A DNA stretch of 64,000 bases from Przewalskia tangutica (GCA_029844215.1 CM056732.1:24367501-24431500), one strand, 5' to 3'. Counted from the stretch's first letter, positions 22,978 through 36,918 are shown. Notes: a model not told the origin generated them from the letters alone. Translations and numbers: made by a program.

Positions 22978-25779
22978 TGTTACACCCCGTAATTCCAGGA
23001 CATGAATAAGAGAATAGACGCGAGAACACAAGACTTGAAAATTGGTACGAAAGAAAGAATTGTTTTCCCGACGAAAAATCTTCCGAACGTCGGAAAGGAC
23101 AAATGTTCGTTGATGAGAATTAGATTCTCAAAATGCATTATTTGAGGAATATAGAATGTATTATCATTATGGAAATTTATTTTTACGGATTTGGTCACGT
23201 GGGGTCCACCCGAGAAATTTTACATTTTGTGGGGCCCACGAGGGTTACGAAATTTTATGGACGAATGGGAGGGTGACACATGGCACCCCCCCCCCCCCAC
23301 ACACACATGGTCTTGGACGAAATTGACCAAAGGTATCATTGACCTATGTAGAAGATTAAGTCTTGAAAGCTCAAGCTTGACATTATTGACTAAGTCAATA
23401 AGCTACTTGGCTAGATTTTATTAAATGAAACTCATCCAAGCCACACAAATGGTTTAATCTAGACCCTTCATTGTAGTATATATCCTACACTAGTTGCAAG
23501 ACAAGTTCCATACTTAGAGAAATTTTCAAGAAACTTGTGCTAGCCTTAGAGGTGCTCTCGGCTTTAATGCATTCTCCCACACAAAAAAATTTAGTTTGTG
23601 GTTCATTATTCACAATACTTTAACCCAAGGTCCCTAGGGGTATTGTAAGGATATCTCAATAAAAAGATCTCGGAAAAACGACGTTTTTACGGTAGTCGCA
23701 AGGCGAAAACCTAAGGTGTTCTTCAACTTTGAAGATGGAACTTGAAGAGGAGTTCTTCATGAGCTTCTAAGGAGTGCTTGGAGCGGATTGGAACATAAGA
23801 AGAGGAGCTAAAAGTTGCTAAGGATCGACTTTTACGCTTGAACATTATTAGGGCTTATTGAGGTAAAATATCCATCTTCTTAATGTAATTAAAGATTACA
23901 TGTTATAGTAGTTAAGAAATGAGCATGTGGTATATAGAATGTAGTTTGAAAAGATTTGGATCATGTCGACATGTTAAAACCGAAAAATGGACAAGTTAGC
24001 CATTAATGTTGTAACTAATTTGGACGGTAGTTACAATCGTCGCATCTTAAGGAAGAAAGGATTTATAGTTGTTGTAATTGTTATTATGTATATAACATGT
24101 TGGAATAACAACTTGGATTGAAAAAGAAATTGAAAGGAAATTGATAATTGTTGTGACATTGTAGCCGATTAAGGCTTGGAATTATTGGACAGTTTTAGAT
24201 TGATTGTGGGGCAGAATTTTACACGTCCTATTAAGCGTGTAATCCCCTTTGTATTTGCTGAATTGTTGGGCCTTAAATGTGGCGTTTGGTTATTGAAATT
24301 CGGGCCTTGAAAAAGGTGGAAAAGTATGTAGAAACAAAGAAAGTGTTGCCCGATTTTTCGTAGAAGTTGGTGACTTTTCACTTAGAATATTCTACGTTTG
24401 AAGCTAGAGGTTAATAGACGTATTATGGTCATTATAGGTTGAAGTACTACGTATAGCGTATTCCACAAAAAGGATGGAATAGCTAGCAAGGTTGAAGTAC
24501 TTTGGAGCATTTTGCTACTTGTCGATAATCGTCGCGAGATATGTGAACCTCTTCCTCCTTTTGGCATGATTCTATGTATGAAATATACACGTGGTATTAT
24601 TTCATGATTCCTTCTACTCTTAGAAGTTAAGAAGTATGTATGTTGATTTACTCTATGTAAAAGTTATGTCTAAGTTATCATAAGTTCTTACCAAGTCTTA
24701 TGGGGGATGTTGGTAAGAGTCGTTAGGAGGTATTTGGAGTCAAGTTGACTTTGCTAAGTTACTACACGAATGATAATAAGTATCGAATAAGCCACTGCAG
24801 CGCTAATAAAAGAAAATGTATCGACAATCAATTAAACTAAAATGAGTAGAATCCTCCATCTGCATAGAAACTAAGATAAGACAAAATTGTATTACATTTT
24901 CTAGATCATGGCTGCTTTAATAAGATCGTTATAAACAAGTATAACCTATTTACTACGCATGAAAGTATATGTTACTTAATTTAAAGAGTTTACGTACGAA
25001 GTTTTAAGACTATGAACCTTGAATTCTTAAAAGGTTAAGAAACTTTATTTTTCAAGTTATGGGACTTGATTCTTAAAGGAAGAAATGACTTGATTTAAAA
25101 GTATAGAATACTTGATTTGGAAAGTATAGATTTCTTGATATTCTAAAGATAAGAGACTTGAAATTCTAAGTTAAGAAACTTGATTTCTAAAGTTAAGAGA
25201 CTTGAAGTATTTTAAAAGTTATGTAACTTGATTTGAAAGTATAAGTCTCTTGGTTATAAAAAGAATGAATTAGCCTAATGCATAAAGTTAGTATAACGGT
25301 TTTATGGGAAGTTGGTTATAATAACTTTATGGAAGGTTAAGAGAATGGTTTTCTCTAGTAATGTAAACAAAGAATGACTTGAAATAAGGAAGGACAATTT
25401 GATTTAAAGGTATCACTTGCTTAAGTTTTAAAGTAACGGTCACTTGATTTAGAAGCCGAGAAATGTATTTCTAAAAGTATAGTGACTTATGTGAAATGTA
25501 AACAAGCCTTGATACTATGGGTGTTAGTATCTTGAGATTTTGTATGAAGAGAAGTCTTTTTAAAAGAATGGAAGTACGTAGTACTTTGGGTTAAATTCCC
25601 GGATTTTTATGTAATAAGAAAGTGCCTTGAGTATATAAAATGAGAGTCTAAAGATTTTATGAACTTGCCTATGTGTGCTGGTGATAGCCTTTGAGTGTAA
25701 GTATTATATTTTTACGCTGCCGCGACTCTCGGTTGGAGGGTCGGCTGTCTTGTTGTAAATTTACTTGGACGTACCGACA

Positions 25780-26316
25780 GTGATATGGGATTCCACGTGT
25801 ATGCTTCCATTATGATTGATCCTTGGTCATGCTTATACGATGTGGGATTCCGGGGCATGCAACCAGGATGCGGGTTAGATTCCCGGATTGTTTTTATTAC
25901 TCCTTGGACATGCTTATACGATGTGGGATTTCGGGGCATGCAACCAGGAGGCGGGTTAGCTTCCCGGATTTATTTTATTACCTCATGGCCATGCTTATAC
26001 GATGAGGAATTCCGGGGCATGCGACCATGTTATGTACGATTATTACTCCATGGATTAGCTCCCCATGAAGACATGTACCCGAGATGAGGGATTCCACGGG
26101 CATGTTATAAATGATTATTACTCCATGCTCATGCTTATACGATGAGGGATTCCGGGGCATGCGACCATGTTATGTACTATTACTCCATGGATTATCTCTC
26201 CATGAAGACATGTACCCGAGATGAGGGGTTCCATGGGCATGTTATATACGATTATTACCCCATGGATTTGCTCTCCATAAAGTCATGTACCCGAGATGAG
26301 GGATTCCACGGGCATG

Positions 26317-26376
<60 letters not shown>

Positions 26377-26421
26377 TTATATGTTACACTTAGTATGTGT
26401 ACGATGTGATGGGATTCCACG

Positions 26422-26489
<68 letters not shown>

Positions 26490-26600
26490 GCATTGTATAT
26501 GTAGTGAAGTGATGCCACAAAGCGCCACACGTGGTTATATTTTACACTTATGGCTGTCGGCAGTGATGGGGGATTCCACGGGCACCCTATGATGTTTGAG
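25780..26600 (+). repeat. Minisatellite and expanded TA tracts in the 5' LTR of B
   Basis: Roughly 81-bp units centred on GGGATTCCGGGGCATGC with ATGCTTATACGATG (25840, 25920, 26000 and on) shade into shorter variants. Two TA microsatellites follow: 26320-26374 (55 bp) and 26428-26488 (61 bp). The matching tracts in the 3' LTR (41640-41656 and 41755-41769) are 17 and 15 bp. Confidence 0.85.
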
Positions 26601-26608
26601 GGCTTGCG

Positions 26609-29587
26609 TGTTACACCCCGGAAATATTTCAGGATATGTTTCTAAGAAAGTACGTAAGAACTCAAATGTTAAGGTTTGAGACGAGTAAAAATTTATCGGA
26701 ATTATGAAATTGTCGGAAAACGAAATATTGCGACGAACGGGAGGGCGACACGTGTCACCCCCCTTTTATGGTCATGGACGAAATGTGCTAGGGTAGAATG
26801 GTCTTTTGACCATAATTTTATGATGAAGTCTTGCAAGGCTTAGAGCTTGACAACATTGACCAAGTCAATGACCCCACTTAGCTTGATATTTAATTAAGAT
26901 GCATCCAAACCACCCATTTGTTCTAATCTTGACCCTCCATATTTTTATATAAGCTACTAGTGCAAGACAAGGCTTAACACTTAGCAAATTTTCAAGAAAA
27001 ACTTGATGAAACCTTGGGGAAGCTCTCGGCCAAGGCTAGGGTTCCAAGGAGAAAAATTCAATTCTTGTCAATAAATCCCCACTTTAAACCAAGGTACCTA
27101 AGGGTATTATAAGTGTTTCTCAATAGAAAGATCCGGAAAAATGGTGTTTTCGTATTAGTCGCAAGGCAAGGCAAAAACCTAAAGGGTTATTCAACTTTGA
27201 AGTTGGAACTTGAAGATGAGTTATTCTTAAGCTTCAAGGGTTGCTTGGAGTGGATTGGAACGTCGAAAGGAGGAGCTAAAGGTGCTAGCGATCGACTTGT
27301 ACTCTTGGATCATAATTGGGCTATTTGAGGTATAATCTTCGTTTTACTTTAGTAATTGAAGATTTCATGTTTTGATAAGTTATAAGTGGTCATGTGATAT
27401 GTATTATGAAGTTTGCTAAATGTTATGGAATTGGAAGCTAAAAATCCAAAATGACTTATGTAGCCATTTGAAATTGAAATCCAATTTGATCAATAAATTG
27501 AATTGTCGCATGTTACCTACTTGGAGAATGTAGTAGCTAGAATCAATCGGCTTGATATCTTATTATGCTACCAATTTGGATTGAAATGGAAATTGAATAA
27601 GAATTGGTATTGTTATATTATTGTGAGCCAATCAAATGTTTGGTTATTAATTGGCATTGGATTACCTTCTATATTATTGTGAGTCAATTGGGGCTGTTTG
27701 GTTATTCATTTGCATTGGATTACCTTCTATATTGTTGTGAGCCAATTGGGGCTGTTTGGTTATTGTATTTCGACCTTGAAAAAGGTGGCAAAGTTAGTAA
27801 AAACAAAGGAAGTGATGTCCGATTTTCCGTAGAATTTAGTGACTTGCACTTGGAATATTCTACGTTTGAAACTAGAAGTTAATAGATGTACTATGGTCAT
27901 TATAGGTTGACATACTACGTACGACGAAATGGACTTAGCAAGTGGATTAAAAAGAAGAGGTATGTGGAACTTTTCCTATCTTTTGAGCATGACTAGTTTC
28001 ACGTATATAGTACGGTGAGCGTCAAGATTTTGACAATCTAGTCCATTTGACATCCTTGGCTTATTTTAGGAATGTCGCCGATTGAGTTAGGGAATTAACT
28101 CACTTGCTTAAATGTTAAGGATATCTTGGTTTTCAAAGTTAAGAGACTTTAAGTATGTTGAAAGTATTTTGATACTTGTTTTTATAGAAAGTTTAAAGAG
28201 TGGTTTACTCTAAGTAATTTAAGTATGTTAAGGGACTTGAAGAGTTTTAAAGTACGCGATACTTGTTTCGTTTTAAGCGTATAAGTCCCTTGGATAGAAA
28301 TTGTACTTGACTAATGCATAAAGTGAATATAACGACTTTATGGGGAGTTGGTTATATTGGCTTTATGGAAAGATAAATGGCCTGTTTTATTGAAAGGCAA
28401 TTTGATTTAAGGCATCAATTGCCTAAGGTTTTAAAGGAAAGAAGTCACTTGATTTAGAAGCCTAATTGTATTTCTAAAAGGTATCGTGACTTGTCTTGAA
28501 AAGTAGTTATGACTTGATACTACGGTTATTAGTATCTTGGAAGTAATATATGAAAAGAGTCATTTTTAAAAGAATAGAAATACGTAGTACTTTGGGTTAA
28601 ATTCCCGGATTTTATAATGACATGTTAGTGCCTTAGGTAAACTAAAATGAGAATGTATATGAATAAGGCTAATAAGAAGTTAGGGGGATTTCTTAACTTG
28701 CTTATTTATTGTATGATAAGTGGTAGGGCTTATGTTATGTATGATGGTCATTGAGCTAGGGTAAGAGTATAAATGAGGGTAAACCCCAAGACGTTATACC
28801 ACCGCCGGGTAAGAGTATAAATGAGGGTAAGCCCCAAGGCGTTATACCACCTGCTTAGTGGATTTGCTACCCATGACGCGAGGAATACCTCACGCGAGTC
28901 CTTATGGGCTTACGCGGTGAAATAGTCCCGTGCGGTAGTCTGACTATGCGAGAATACCTCATGCGGTCCACGCGTGATCTACGCGTGAAATAGTCCCGTG
29001 AATAGGATTGCTTAACGAATCTGCGCGGGTGGTCCGCTTTGATCGTGAGCCTCTACTTTATATTGTAAGTATACTCCTATTTACTCTCATTGTTAGTAAG
29101 GCACGATTATCGTTAATTGAGTAATCATACATGTCTCCGCTTTTATTTTAGACTTATGATTTCATTACAAGATTTCGGGCCACATATTTGGTACATGTCA
29201 GATCGACCTCTGGGCTGCGTTCACGCCGCAGTAAAGCATGTGTCTTGATCCTCGCTCTTAGGATCACTGCTCACCGCCGGTGAAGCTCCTTCATTTCGGA
29301 GGCTTATCCTCGGTATTGTCGGTTGTTGTACATTCGGGGTATGGCGGCCCCGCCCCGCCGAGTTGTTATTCTTAAGAGTCCGTAGTCACATTGTGGTTTG
29401 GGTAAAGAAAAGAAAAATGTCTTTCTATTTCTCGGATTGAGTATATTTTACGGAAGGTGGCCTTATCGGCCAGCCCGTTGTTAGTTCTTGTCAAGTTTTT
29501 TGTATGTTGTGCGTTCCGCCGCTATTCTCGACGCAGATCGATGCGGTGCGCCTGTAGGCACACGATCGCGCCCGGTCGGTCGTGACA
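26609..29587 (+). repeat. 5' LTR of element C
   Basis: 2979 bp. It contains three copies of a 56-58 bp unit (GTGAGCCAATTGGGGCTG...) at about 27610-27770, and a CTGCG...CGCAG inverted repeat at 29215-29231 shared in position with the LTRs of A and B. Confidence 0.88.
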
Positions 29588-29591
29588 AAAG

Positions 29592-29604
29592 TGGTATCGA
29601 GAGC
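29592..29604 (+). other. Primer-binding site of element C, altered
   Basis: TGGTATCGAGAGC, four bases after the LTR. Relative to the site in B (TGGTATCAGAGC at 36923-36934) it has an extra base, which would weaken pairing with initiator tRNA-Met. Confidence 0.75.
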
Positions 29605-31959
29605 GATTAGTCCTCGGAAAGTGTCTACGCACCGTGTCTAAGTAGTCTTGATTATCGATGTGTTGTGCACCACATCTATAATCGGAGGTCGCAGACATTT
29701 AGGATTAGTTTCATTCTTCTCACTCTAAGATCGCGAGATAGAGTTGTATGGTTAGTGGTCGTCTCCCCAACAGTTATGTTGTTTGTTCACGGAAGGCGAT
29801 GACCGGGAAGGATTACGTGGGTTGCGTATCCAGTTGGAAATGGCGAGTTGGTATTGTGACATACAACTACGCGGATTTATGTATGGGTCATATATGTGTC
29901 GCTAGGATGATTTTAGATTACCAGGATTCGTAAGGACTAAATAAATACCGGAAAGTATGAAACAGCTTTAATGAACTCTCATCAAGGTTTTACGTGCTAA
30001 TTTGAGATAATTAGGTGATTATGAGCTATGTGAGAATGTAATGGACCTCAAGAGGGTGATTAAGGGACTTAATGTAAGACTATGTTAATAGATTGAGCTA
30101 CGTAGAAGGATTTGAGAATGGTACGGGTGAGATCCGTATGGAGTAAGTATGATTGTTGTGGTCAAGACAACACGATTATGATATTACGAGAAGTTCTGCC
30201 GATTGCCACGGGGTGATAAGATAGGCTTGGAGCATGGAAATTGCGAGCCTAAAAATGTTGATAACCACCGAGACCTTAGGTATATAAGACCTTCCGGGTA
30301 GTAAAAGTTAAGCAGGACTAGGAAAAGAGTTAAAACGACGGCCAAGTGGGTTGGGGATCTATTTAGGGTCGCCCATAACTTGAAAGGAAATGGGATCGCT
30401 TAGTAGTAGTCCCGCTATGTGTGGTCACGAGTGCAAGACCCAAGTTTAGTTAGTCATTTTACGGGTTCGTGGGCGTGTTCCACCGAACCAGTTGTGAGCG
30501 GAATGGGCCTTGTATTGTTTAATTTAGTAACTCCGGAGATTTGAGGCGAAAGCGATATGAAGGCTATGACGTGACGCTAGAATAAGTTTGGGAGCAGGAA
30601 GAGTACGACCCGATGAAGAAAGAGAGCAACCAAGAATAAGGAAATGGAACTGAATCCACGAGGACCTTTCGAGGTGACTACACAGTGAGTGTTGGGTGGT
30701 AGCCGAGCGGTTAGATAATAATTGACAGTAACGATAAAGTCGTTGGACCCAGCAGAGTTATAGTGACATCGAGGTCATTATGAGTTCGGGCTAGTTGGCC
30801 TCTTGTTATGCCAACGTGGACTACATAAGAGAGATTGATTCGTACAGTTTCCTGCAGGTTATCGAGTGGAAAGGAAGAGAAGTGGTGGTAACGATGAATT
30901 ATCCTTCCTTCTTTGACATTGTTTTCTTTTAAGTCGTGTGACTTGTTTACTGGGGTAAATCGACGCAGAAGTATGTAATAATTGAATTTGGAGGAAGTTA
31001 TTTTAAGTGCCCTCGAGGTACTTGGAGTTGGTTTGGTGTGGCGGTCGGGCCACGACCTTCCGAATAGTTTCAGAAAATGTGCAAGGCATGAATAAATAAG
31101 CACGGTGTCGCCATGAAAGTGAGGGCATCTTTAGTAGGTTTTGAAAATCTACACGACTTTAAGGCGGTGCGTGATGATTAGATGTTTCTCGGACCGCGAG
31201 ACCACGTGATTAGGGTTGTGACTCGAAGGAAAGTTTAAGAAAAGGAGATAAGTCCTCTTCACGAAAAAGGGACGGTTTGCGTATTGTTGGGGTTGTGTGT
31301 ACCCATGTTGTTAGACGAAGGATATAAGACTGGTAGGTCTTGTGATCGTCGAGCCATAGGTTACTGATTGTAGATAACCGTGGAAAAGTGTTGTGTTGGG
31401 GTAATTATGAACGACGTGCGAATTGGTCGGCGAAGTAGCGTAAAGATATAAATGTAGGTTGCGAGATATGTTTACCAGACGAGTGTAAAGACCATTAGTT
31501 GATAATGGGCAGTAAGAACATTTCAAGAAAATGTGGTAACACCTAGTTATAGGCTCTGCAAACTGGGAAAGGAAAACCGGGTTACTACTTGACGAGATCA
31601 AGGAAACCTCCCCCCCTAAATTGTGATTTACAGTAAGTCTTAGCCATGAGGCAAGCAAAGGAATTAAGTCTAAGTTTAGTGACCAAGTTTGGTTGCAACA
31701 AAAAGGGAAACAGGAACCATAAGTGAGATTAAGGATACCCGAATATTTCGCAGGAATGAGAAAGACTTTCAGTTTTGGAAGACAAGTTGACCACGACTAC
31801 GATTCTTCTAACCTCTTGTGAGACTAGAGGGTTAGGTTATTATTGATAACACGTTGGGTGTTGGGCTAGGTTGTGTGCTGACGCAACCCGAGAAGGATAG
31901 AGCCTATGTTTTCCCAGTAGTTAGGGAAGCAGGAAAGGAAATTTCGCCACTCACGATTT
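29605..31959 (+). other. Interior of C without recognisable coding
   Basis: The first kilobase is collinear with the interior of B (leader, GAGACCTTAGGTATATAAG and similar words). The remainder to 31959 is full of stops, and I recognise no gag, protease or reverse transcriptase motif. It is presumably decayed pol. Confidence 0.5.
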
Positions 31960-33175
31960 AGAGCTGGCGGCAGTTAAATCATGCCTTGAAGATTTGGGGA
32001 CATGACGTATATATAGACTTCATGTGGATAATTGTGCAGACCCAAAAAGCCTCCGGTATATCTGCAGACTGAGGCAGTAGAATTTGCGACGACGATGGTG
32101 GTTAGAGTTACTCAAGGATCGTGATATTGATATCATATACCATCCGGGGAAAGCGGCGATTCTGACGATACTCTTTGTCGCGAACTAAGGGTAGTCCGCG
32201 GTTAGGCCGAGATAGACAGGATGTGGTCCGTGAGATCCTTCAGTTACCGAGCCTAGGGGGTTCGATTATTTGTTTTCCAAGGTTAATGAAGTTCAGATCC
32301 GAGAGGTTTCCGAGTCTTCCTTCGTTGAGGAAGTAAAGAGGCGACAGTATGAGGATCCAGTTATGATACGGTATCGAGATACGACTCTCCGAGGAGAGAA
32401 GAGCCTGTTTGAGTAGCACCAGATGGGGTGCTGTGAGATGAGGATAGATTGCGAGTGCAGATCGCGGACTAGTCCCGGAGTTATAGGGGAGGCATACAGT
32501 GCTTATTGTTCACACTGTTCGAGGTCGACCAAGTTGTGTCGTGACCTCAGATGTATGAATGGGTAAGATGACCGGGAAATGGACATAGCGGAGTTTACTG
32601 CTTAGTGTCCGAGTTAGTAGCAGGTCATGGTAATTAGGCTGGCGAAACCAGCCGTGTTCTTTCGGATTTGGGACCACTTACTCGGCTGAGGATTATGCTA
32701 GCTTGTATAGCAGGAGTATTGTGAGACTGCACGGGGTTCCTACGTTTATGATATCGCATGATGTGCTCGACATGATAACTTCGGAGGTTTTTGAAGGTTT
32801 AGGGACACAGGTGAGTCTCGGTGTTGCATTACACCTCGATCGACGGACAGCAGCGTACTATCCGGCATTTAGGGATGGTAGCGGGCCTATGTTATTGATT
32901 CCGTGGGTACTGGAAGGTTATTGCCTCTTGTTGTATTACGACGATAACGAATACCCTTCCAGATTCGGATGGCCCCGTATGAGGCCTTGTATGTAAGGAA
33001 GTGTAGATCGCCGGTTGGTGGGTTTGACATAGGCGAGGTTCGGCTATTTGGTCCAGACTTGATTCAGCGGGCTGTGGATAAGGCGAAGCTTATCCGGGAA
33101 AGATTATTTGTAAGCTTAAGAGTCAGCAGGAGCTTTATGCAGATAACCGACGTTGACACATGGGGTTCAGCTTGA
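31960..33175 (+). pseudogene. RNase H-integrase remnant of element C
   Basis: Frame-shifted and stop-riddled, but readable in pieces. LELAAVKSCLEDLG and LKDRDIDIIYHPGKA (about 31960-32160) are the end of a gypsy RNase H. A CP..QVM relic of the integrase zinc finger lies near 32610. SIVRLHGVPTFMISHD (near 32713) is from the integrase core. MAPYEALYVRKCRSPVGGF and GPDLIQRAVDKAKLIRERL (about 32969-33110) form the integrase C-terminal part. Order and direction match the sense strand of C. It cannot encode an enzyme. Confidence 0.8.
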
Positions 33176-33312
33176 CTTTTTAGTTTGTGTACTGTTGTGT
33201 GGCCACCTGTGGCATTATTGATATGTAGGGGTTGTAAGGAGACTATGTCGCTATCTTTAAGTTGGACTCCCGAGAGAACATTCGGGGACGAATGTTTCTA
33301 AGGGGGGAAGAA

Positions 33313-36289
33313 TGTTACACCCCGGAAATATTTCAGGATATGTTTCTAAGAAAGTACGTAAGAACTCAAATGTTAAGGTTTGAGACGAGTAAAAATTTAT
33401 CGGAATTATGAAATTGTCGGAAAACGAAATATTGCGACGAACGGGAGGGCGACACGTGTCACCCCCCCTTTTATGGTCATGGACGAAATGTGCTAGGGTA
33501 GAATGGTATTTTGACCATAATTTTATGATGAAGTCTTGCAAGGCTTAGAGCTTGACAACATTGACCAAGTCAATGACCCCACTTAGCTTGATATTTAATT
33601 AAGATGCATCCAAACCACCCATTTGTTCTAATCTTGACCCTCCATATTTTTATATAAGCTACTAGTGCAAGACAAGGCTTAACACTTAGCAAATTTTCAA
33701 GAAAAACTTGATGAAACCTTGGGGAAGCTCTCGGCCAAGGCTAGGGTTCCAAGGAGAAAAATTTCAATTCTTGTCCAATAAATCCCCCACTTTAAACCAA
33801 GGTACCTAAGGGTATTATAAGTGTTTCTCAATAGAAAGATCCCGGAAAAATGGTGTTTTGTATTAGTCGCAAGGCAAAACCTAAAGGGTTATTCAACTTT
33901 GAAGTTGGAAACTTGAAGATGAGTTATTCTTAAGCTTCAAGGGTTGCTTGGAGTGGATTGTAACGTCGAAAGGAGGAGCTAACTGTGCTAGAGATCGACT
34001 TGTACTCTTGGATCATAATTGGGCTATTTGAGGTATAATCTTCGTTTTACTTTAGTAATTGAAGATTTCATGTTTTGATAAGTTATAAGTGGTCATGTGA
34101 TATGTATTATGAAGTTTGCTAAATGTTATGGAATTGGAAGCTAAAAATTCGAAAATGACTTATGTAGCCATTTGAAATTGAAATCCAATTTGATCAATAA
34201 ATTGAATTGTCGCATGTTACCTACTTGGAGAATGTAGTAGCTAGAATCAATCGCGCTTGATATCTTATTATGCTACCAATTTGGATTGAAATGGAAATTG
34301 AATAAGAATTGGTATTGTTATATTATTGTGAGCCAATTGGAAATTTGGTTATTAATTGGCATTGGATTACCTTCTATATTATTGTGAGCCAATTGGGGCT
34401 GTTTGGTTATTCATTTGCATTGGATTACCTTCTATATTGTTGTGAGCCAATTGGGGCTGTTTGGTTATTGTATTTCGACCTTGAAAAAGGTGGCAAAGTT
34501 AGTAAAAACAAAGGAAGTCTTTGTCCGATTTTCCGTAGAATTTAGTGACTTGCACTTGGAATATTCTACGTTTGAAACTAGAAGTTAATAGATGTACTAT
34601 GGTCATTATAGGTTGACATACTACGTACGACGAAATGGACTTAGCAAGTGGATTAAACCGAAGAGGTATGTGGAACTTTTCCTATCTTTTGAGCATGACT
34701 AGTTTCACGTATATAGTACGGTAGACGTACAAGATTTTGACAATCTAGTCCATTTGACATCCTTGGCTTATTTTAGGAATGTCCAAGCCGATTGAGTTAG
34801 GGAATTAACTCACTTGCTTAAATGTTAAGGATATCTTGGTTTTCAAAGTTAAGAGACTTTAAGTATGTTGAAAGTATTTTGATACTTGTTTTTATAGAAA
34901 GTTTAAAGAGTGGTTTACTCTAAGTAATTTAAGTATGTTAAGGGACTTGAAGAGTTTTAAAGTATGCGATACTTGTTTCGTTTTAAACGTATAAGTCCCT
35001 TGGATAGGAAATTGTACTTGACTAATGCATAAAGTGAATATAACGACTTTATGGGAGTTGGTTATATTGGCTTTATGGAAAGATAAATGGCTTTTTTATT
35101 GAAAGGCAATTTGATTTAAGGCATCAATTGCCTAAGGTTTTAAAGGAAAGAAGTCACTTGATTTAGAAGCCTAATTGTATTTCTAAAAGGTATCGTGACT
35201 TGTCTTGAAAAGTAGTTATGACTTGATACTACGGTTATTAGTATCTTGGAAGTAATATATGAAAAAGAGTCATTTTTAAAAGAATAGAAATACGTAGTAC
35301 TTTGGGTTAAATTCCCGGATTTTATAATGACATGTTAGTGCCTTAGGTAAACTAAAATGAGAATGTATATGAATAAGGCTAATAAGAAGTTAGGGGGATT
35401 TCTTAACTTGCTTATTTATTGTATGATAAGCCGGTAGGGCTTATGTTATGTATGATGGCCGGTTGAGCTAGGGTAAGAGTATAAATGAGGTAAACCCCAA
35501 GACGTTATACCACCGCCAGTGGTAAGAGTATAAATGGCGGGTAAGCCCCAAGGCGTTATACCACCGCTTCCGTGGATTTGCTACCCATGACGCGAGGAAT
35601 ACCTCATGCGAGTCCTTATGGGCTTACGCGGTGAAATAGTCCCACGCGGTAGTCTGACTATCGCGAGAATACCTCACGCGGTCCACGTGATCATGCGGGT
35701 GAAATAGTCCCGTGAATAGGATTGCTTAACGACATCGCGCGGGTGGTCCCGCTTTGATCGTGAGCCTCTACTTTATATTGTAAGTATACTCCTATTTACT
35801 CATTGTTAGTAAGGCACGATGTATTGTTAATATGTCTCCGCTTTATTTTAGACTTATGATTTCATTACGATTTCGCCACATATTTGGTACATGTCAGATC
35901 GACCTCCTTGAAGCGCTCACGCCGCAAGTAAAGTGCATGTTCCGATCCTCGCCTTAGGATCAATGTTCAGCTGTTGAGAAGCTCCTTCATTTCGGAGGCT
36001 TATCCCTGGTATTGTCGGTTGTTGTACATTCAGGGGTATGGCGGGGCCCTATCCCGCCAGAGTTGTTATTCTTAGAGGTCTGTAGTCACATTGTGGTTTG
36101 GGTCAGAAAGAAAAGAAAAATGTACCGTTCTATTTACGGATTGAGTATATTTTACGGAAGGTGGCCTTATCGGCCAGCTGCTTGTTAGTTCTTGTCTAAG
36201 TTTTTTGTATGTTGTGTATGTTCCGCTATTCTACGATGTATACCGAGCGGTGCCTGTAGGCACCGCCGCGCCCGAGTCGGGTCGTGACA
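33313..36289 (+). repeat. 3' LTR of element C
   Basis: 2977 bp, preceded by GGGGACGAATGTTTCTAAGG and a GGGGGG PPT. It differs from the 5' LTR mostly by short indels, clustered in GC-rich stretches such as 35440-35760. Confidence 0.88.
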
Positions 36290-36918
36290 TTGCGTCTGTA
36301 GCCCTGTGTGACTATTGTTCATGTGTTGAGATAGTATTTAAAATGTAAAACTGACTTTCATTACTTTCACTTTGGCAAGGCATAGTGTACTGTTATTTTG
36401 GTTATCATACATGTCTTCAGCTTTATATAGACTGTTATGATTTCATTACAGTATTTCAGTTTCACATACTTGGTACATATTTCGATCGACCTTCCTTCGG
36501 GCCAAGTGCGTTCATGCCGCGGGTTGAGGTACATAGCTTGCTGATCCACACTCTTAGGATTACTGTTCAGTTCTTGGAAAGCTCTATTTCTCCGGAGGCT
36601 TTGTTTTTTGGTACGGTTCCCTGAGATTGCAGATTTATGTACATTCAGGGGTATGGTGCGGCCCTGTCCCGTCACAGTTGTTATGTTAGAATTCTTAGAG
36701 GTCTGTATTCATATCTTGCGAATTTGGGTTGAGTATAGAAAAAAAGAGGTAACTGTTTTTTGGATTACGTGTATATATTTGGAAGGTGGCCTTATCGGCT
36801 AGCCTGTTATTTATTTCTTTTTGAGATGTATGTATGTTCCGCTACTATTCTCAGATGTATACCTGTAAAGGGTGCCCAGGTAGGGCATCAGTCGCGGGCT
36901 CGGGGTCGGGTCGTGACA

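Larger units (their letters stand above)
26609..36289 (+). mobile_element. Element C: Tekay-like gypsy element with decayed pol
   Basis: 9681 bp, bounded by the perfect duplication TTGCG (26604-26608 and 36290-36294). LTRs are 26609-29587 and 33313-36289 (2979 and 2977 bp), TGTTACACC...GTCGTGACA. The interior (3725 bp) has an initiator-Met-type PBS and remnants of RNase H and integrase at 31960-33175; gag and reverse transcriptase are not recognisable. It sits in the LTR of its relative B, so it inserted after B. The LTR pair is very similar, which suggests a recent insertion of an already defective copy. Confidence 0.9.
22978..36918 (+). repeat. 5' LTR of element B, interrupted by element C
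   Basis: Blocks 22978-26608 and 36295-36918. It is collinear with the 3' LTR at 38313-42509 apart from longer microsatellites and a C homopolymer near 23284-23299 that is short in the 3' copy. Confidence 0.88.

Noticed and set aside
26142..26528. ORFs rich in Tyr-Ile on both strands
   Set aside because: Translations of TA microsatellites.
27604..27882. ORF of 92 codons, repeated in similar form at 34309-34545
   Set aside because: It lies in the LTR of element C and is produced by a 56-58 bp tandem repeat; no domain and no start context.
32703..32996. A separate gene of 97 codons
   Set aside because: The frame contains SIVRLHGVP and later pieces of a decayed gypsy integrase; it belongs to the element C remnant.
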